A stretch of 64,000 bases of DNA from Malus domestica. Its lineage: Eukaryota; Streptophyta; Magnoliopsida; Rosales; Rosaceae. The stretch lies in the NCBI RefSeq assembly GCF_042453785.1, contig NC_091677.1:5489501-5553500 (forward strand). Direction: 5' to 3'. Made by a program: the position numbers and the translations under genes. The first letter of the stretch is position 1, and every line of letters begins with the position of its first letter. The notes beneath the pieces are model-generated. The model did not search any database. It saw only the letters and a program-made list of their open reading frames with translations, and was not told the DNA's origin. This document shows, piece after piece, positions 61,577-64,000 of the stretch.

Positions 61577-61845
61577 CATTTGTGAAGGCTCCCTCTTGTT
61601 TGTTTATTTTGACTCAAGTATATGTACATATTTGTAACTTATCGGGGATATCAATAAATAAGTTTTCCTTCATTTCAACGTATTGTGTTAAATACACCAA
61701 AGCCTTCTTTGCTAAGTTCTTTGAATTTTCTTTTGTTGAAGCTTGTATGTTGAAGGTTTGTGAGTGGACCATGTAGGTTGAGGTAGTGTTCCCTTAATTT
61801 CCCGAGTGAGGAAAACTTCTCGGTTGGAGACTTGGAAAATCCAAG

Positions 61846-64000
61846 TCACTGGGTGGGATCGGCTATATGAATCTTAGAACGCCATTGTGTTCTGTCCTGT
61901 GTCATGTCCTCCGTTAGATCCAAGTACTCTAAGTCTTTTCTTAGGGTCTCTTCCAAAGTTTTCCTAGGTCTACCTCTACCCCTTCGGCCCTGAACCTCTG
62001 TCTCATAGTCGCATCTTCTAATCGGAGCGTCAGTAGGCCTTCTTTGCACATGTCCAAACCACCGTAACCGATTTTCTCTCATCTTTCCTTCAATTTCGGC
62101 TACTCCTACTTTACCCCGGATATCCTCATTCCTAATCTTATCCTTTCTCGTGTGCCCACACATCCAACGAAGCATCCTCATCTCCGCTACACCCATTTTG
62201 TGTACGTGTTGATGCTTCACCGCCCAACATTCTGTGCCATACAGCATCGCCGGCCTTATTGCCGTCCTATAAAATTTTCCCTTGAGCTTCAGTGGCATAC
62301 GGCGGTCACACAACACGCTGGATGCACTCTTCCACTTCATCCATCCAGCTTGTTTTCTATGGTTGAGATCTCCATCTAATTCTCCGTTCTTTTGCAAGAT
62401 AGATCCTAGGTAACGAAAACGGTCGCTCTTTGGTATTTCTTGATCTCCGATCCTCACCCCTAACTCGTTTTGGCCTCCATTTGCACTGAACTTGCACTCC
62501 ATATATTCTGTCTTTGATCGGCTTAGGCGAAGACCTTTAGATTCCAACACTTCTCTCCAAAGGTTAAGCTTTGTATTTACCCTTTCCTGAGTTTCATCTA
62601 TCAACACTATATCGTATGCGAAAAGCATACACCAAGGAATATCATCTTGAATATGTCCTGTTAACTCATCCATTACCAACGCAAAAAGGTAAGGACTTAA
62701 GGATGAGCCTTGATGTAATCCTACAGTTATGGGGAAGCTTTCGGTTTGTCCTTCATGAGTTCTTACAGCAGTCTTTGCTCCTTCATACATATCCTGTATA
62801 GCTTGGATATATGTTACTCGTACTCCTTTCTTCTCTAAAATCCTCTAAAGAATGTCTCTTGGGACCTTATCATACGCTTTTTCCAAATCTATAAAGACCA
62901 TGTGTAAATCCTTTTTCCCATCTCTATATCTTTCCATCAATCTTCGTAAGAGATAGATTGCCTCCATGGTTGAGCGCCCTGGCATGAACCCGAATTGGTT
63001 GTCCGAAACCCGTGTCTCTTGCCTCAATCTATGCTCAATGACTCTCTCCCAGAGCTTCATTGTATGACTCATTAGCTTAATACCCCTATAGTTCATGCAA
63101 TTTTGTACATCACCCTTGTTCTTGTAGATAGGCAGCAAAGTGCTCATTCGCCACTCATTTGGCATCTTCTTCGTTTTCAAAATCCTATTGAAAAGGTCAG
63201 TGAGCCATGTTATACATGTCTCTCCCAAAACTTTCCACACTTCGATTGGTATATCGTCTGGGCCTACTGCTTTTCTATGCTTCATCTTCTTCAAAGCTAT
63301 AACCACTTCTTCCTTCCGGATTCTATGATAAAAAGAGTAGTTTCTACACTCTTCTGAGTTACTCAACTCCCCTAAAGAAGCACTCATTTCATGTCCTTCG
63401 TTGAAAAGATTATGAAAATGACTTTTCCATCTATCTTTAACCGCGTTCTCTGTAGCAAGAACCTTTCCATCCTCATCCTTGATGCACCTCACTTGGTTTA
63501 GGTCCCTTGTCTTCTTTTCCCTTGCTCTAGCTAGTTTATAAATATCCAACTCTCCTTCTTTGGTATCTAGTCGCTTATACATATCGTCATAAGCCGCTAA
63601 TTTAGCTTCTCTCACAGCTTTCTTCACCTCTTGCTTCGCTTTTCTATACCTTTCACCATTTTCATCGGTCATATCCTTATATAAGGCTTTATAACATTCC
63701 TTCTTAGCCTTCACCTTTATTTGTACCTCCTCATTCCACCACCAAGATTCCCTTTGGTGTGGGGCAAAGCCCTTGGACTCTCCTAATACCTCTTTTGCTA
63801 CTTTTCGGATACAACTAGCCATGGAATCCCACATTTGGTTAGCTTCCCCCTCTCTATCCCACACACACTGGGTGATTACTTTCTCTTTGAAAATGGCTTG
63901 TTTTTCTTCTTTTAGATTCCACCATCTAGTCCTTAGGCACTTCCAAGTCTTGTTCCTTTTTCTCACTCTTTTGATATGTACATCCATCACCAACAAGCGA
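61846..64000 (-). mobile_element. RTE-type LINE, reverse-transcriptase part, continuing beyond the window
   Basis: From 63996 to 61846 a single frame encodes the pre-RT linker, the RT fingers and palm ([62 protein letters not shown]), then TVGLHQGSSLSPYLFALVMDEL, the catalytic box, and the C-terminal GRRGRGRPRKTLEE. One in-frame TAG (62847-62845) interrupts the frame after VPRDIL. The catalytic box reads FAYD (Tyr codon at 62616-62614) instead of FADD, so it is inactive. The 3' (TTG)n tail seen in the 57.4-kb copy is missing; the match stops at about 61846 against the unclassified repeat. The 5' end and endonuclease lie outside the window. Confidence 0.92.

Larger units (their letters stand above)
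58080..61840 (+). other. Unclassified high-copy-type repeat with tandem arrays and one ORF
   Basis: A 3.76-kb segment sits between the two LINE pieces. It begins with 'gtacgtggttcacccagatt' near 58140 and includes several pyrimidine-tract/AG sites. The phrase 'tgatatg(g/a)gatactttt(t/g)ctttt' recurs at about 58655, 58810, 59125 and 59155. It holds the 64-bp and 218-bp arrays and the ORF listed separately. I found no LTRs or terminal inverted repeats. I recall closely similar sequence as abundant in apple and related genomes, which suggests a non-autonomous element. Confidence 0.55.

Noticed and set aside
1-64000. CRISPR arrays, operons, tRNA genes
   Set aside because: This is plant nuclear DNA. 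The only direct repeats are tandem satellites and TE copies, and no complete tRNA cloverleaf was seen apart from the SINE-like element near 17.1 kb.

Overview
The window is nuclear DNA of a dicot plant. It has multi-exon genes with GT-AG introns, long AT-rich intergenic DNA and many layers of transposable elements. The repeat families and protein sequences suggest Rosaceae, most likely the apple/pear tribe (recollection of these families, not a database result).

Host genes, left to right: two tandem KIN/COR6.6-like LEA genes (minus, about 2.7-5.1 kb); an RRP7-type rRNA-processing protein (plus, 7.0-10.0 kb); S-adenosylmethionine decarboxylase (minus, 11.0-12.1 kb) with the tiny plus small uORF pair in its leader; a TBC-domain Rab-GAP of the PAM1 type (minus, 19.3-22.7 kb); an FtsHi3-type chloroplast AAA protein without the protease domain (plus, 25.7-29.1 kb); proline dehydrogenase (minus, 31.6-35.5 kb); a third LEA gene (plus, 54.0-54.5 kb); and a C-terminal remnant of a BAHD acyltransferase (minus, 55.0-55.3 kb). 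From memory, the run FtsHi3 - TBC - SAMDC - LEA matches Arabidopsis At3g02450-At3g02480, and PAM1 - SAMDC2 - KIN1/KIN2 on chromosome 5 is its paralogous block, so this is an old conserved neighbourhood. Polyamine synthesis, LEA proteins and proline breakdown all respond to drought, cold or ABA, and the three LEA promoters carry G-box/ABRE cores.

Mobile DNA: 13.8-19 kb holds MITEs of two families, a 5'-truncated LINE split by a hAT-like MITE, a tRNA-type SINE, a 220-bp tandem fold-back and a SINE with a 5S rRNA head and an Au-like tail. Intron 1 of proline dehydrogenase carries a PIF/Harbinger-like element. From 38 to 57.4 kb, a 2.07-kb block is present twice, either side of the third LEA gene. 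The left copy is split by a 13.5-kb Ty3/gypsy (Tat-like) fossil that carries an antisense plant-mobile-domain-like region. The right end (57.4-64 kb) holds two RTE-type LINE copies around an unclassified repeat with 64-bp and 218-bp tandem arrays and an intact 221-codon coiled-coil ORF.

Exon borders were read by eye from splice consensus, reading frame and family knowledge. No alignment or search was run.
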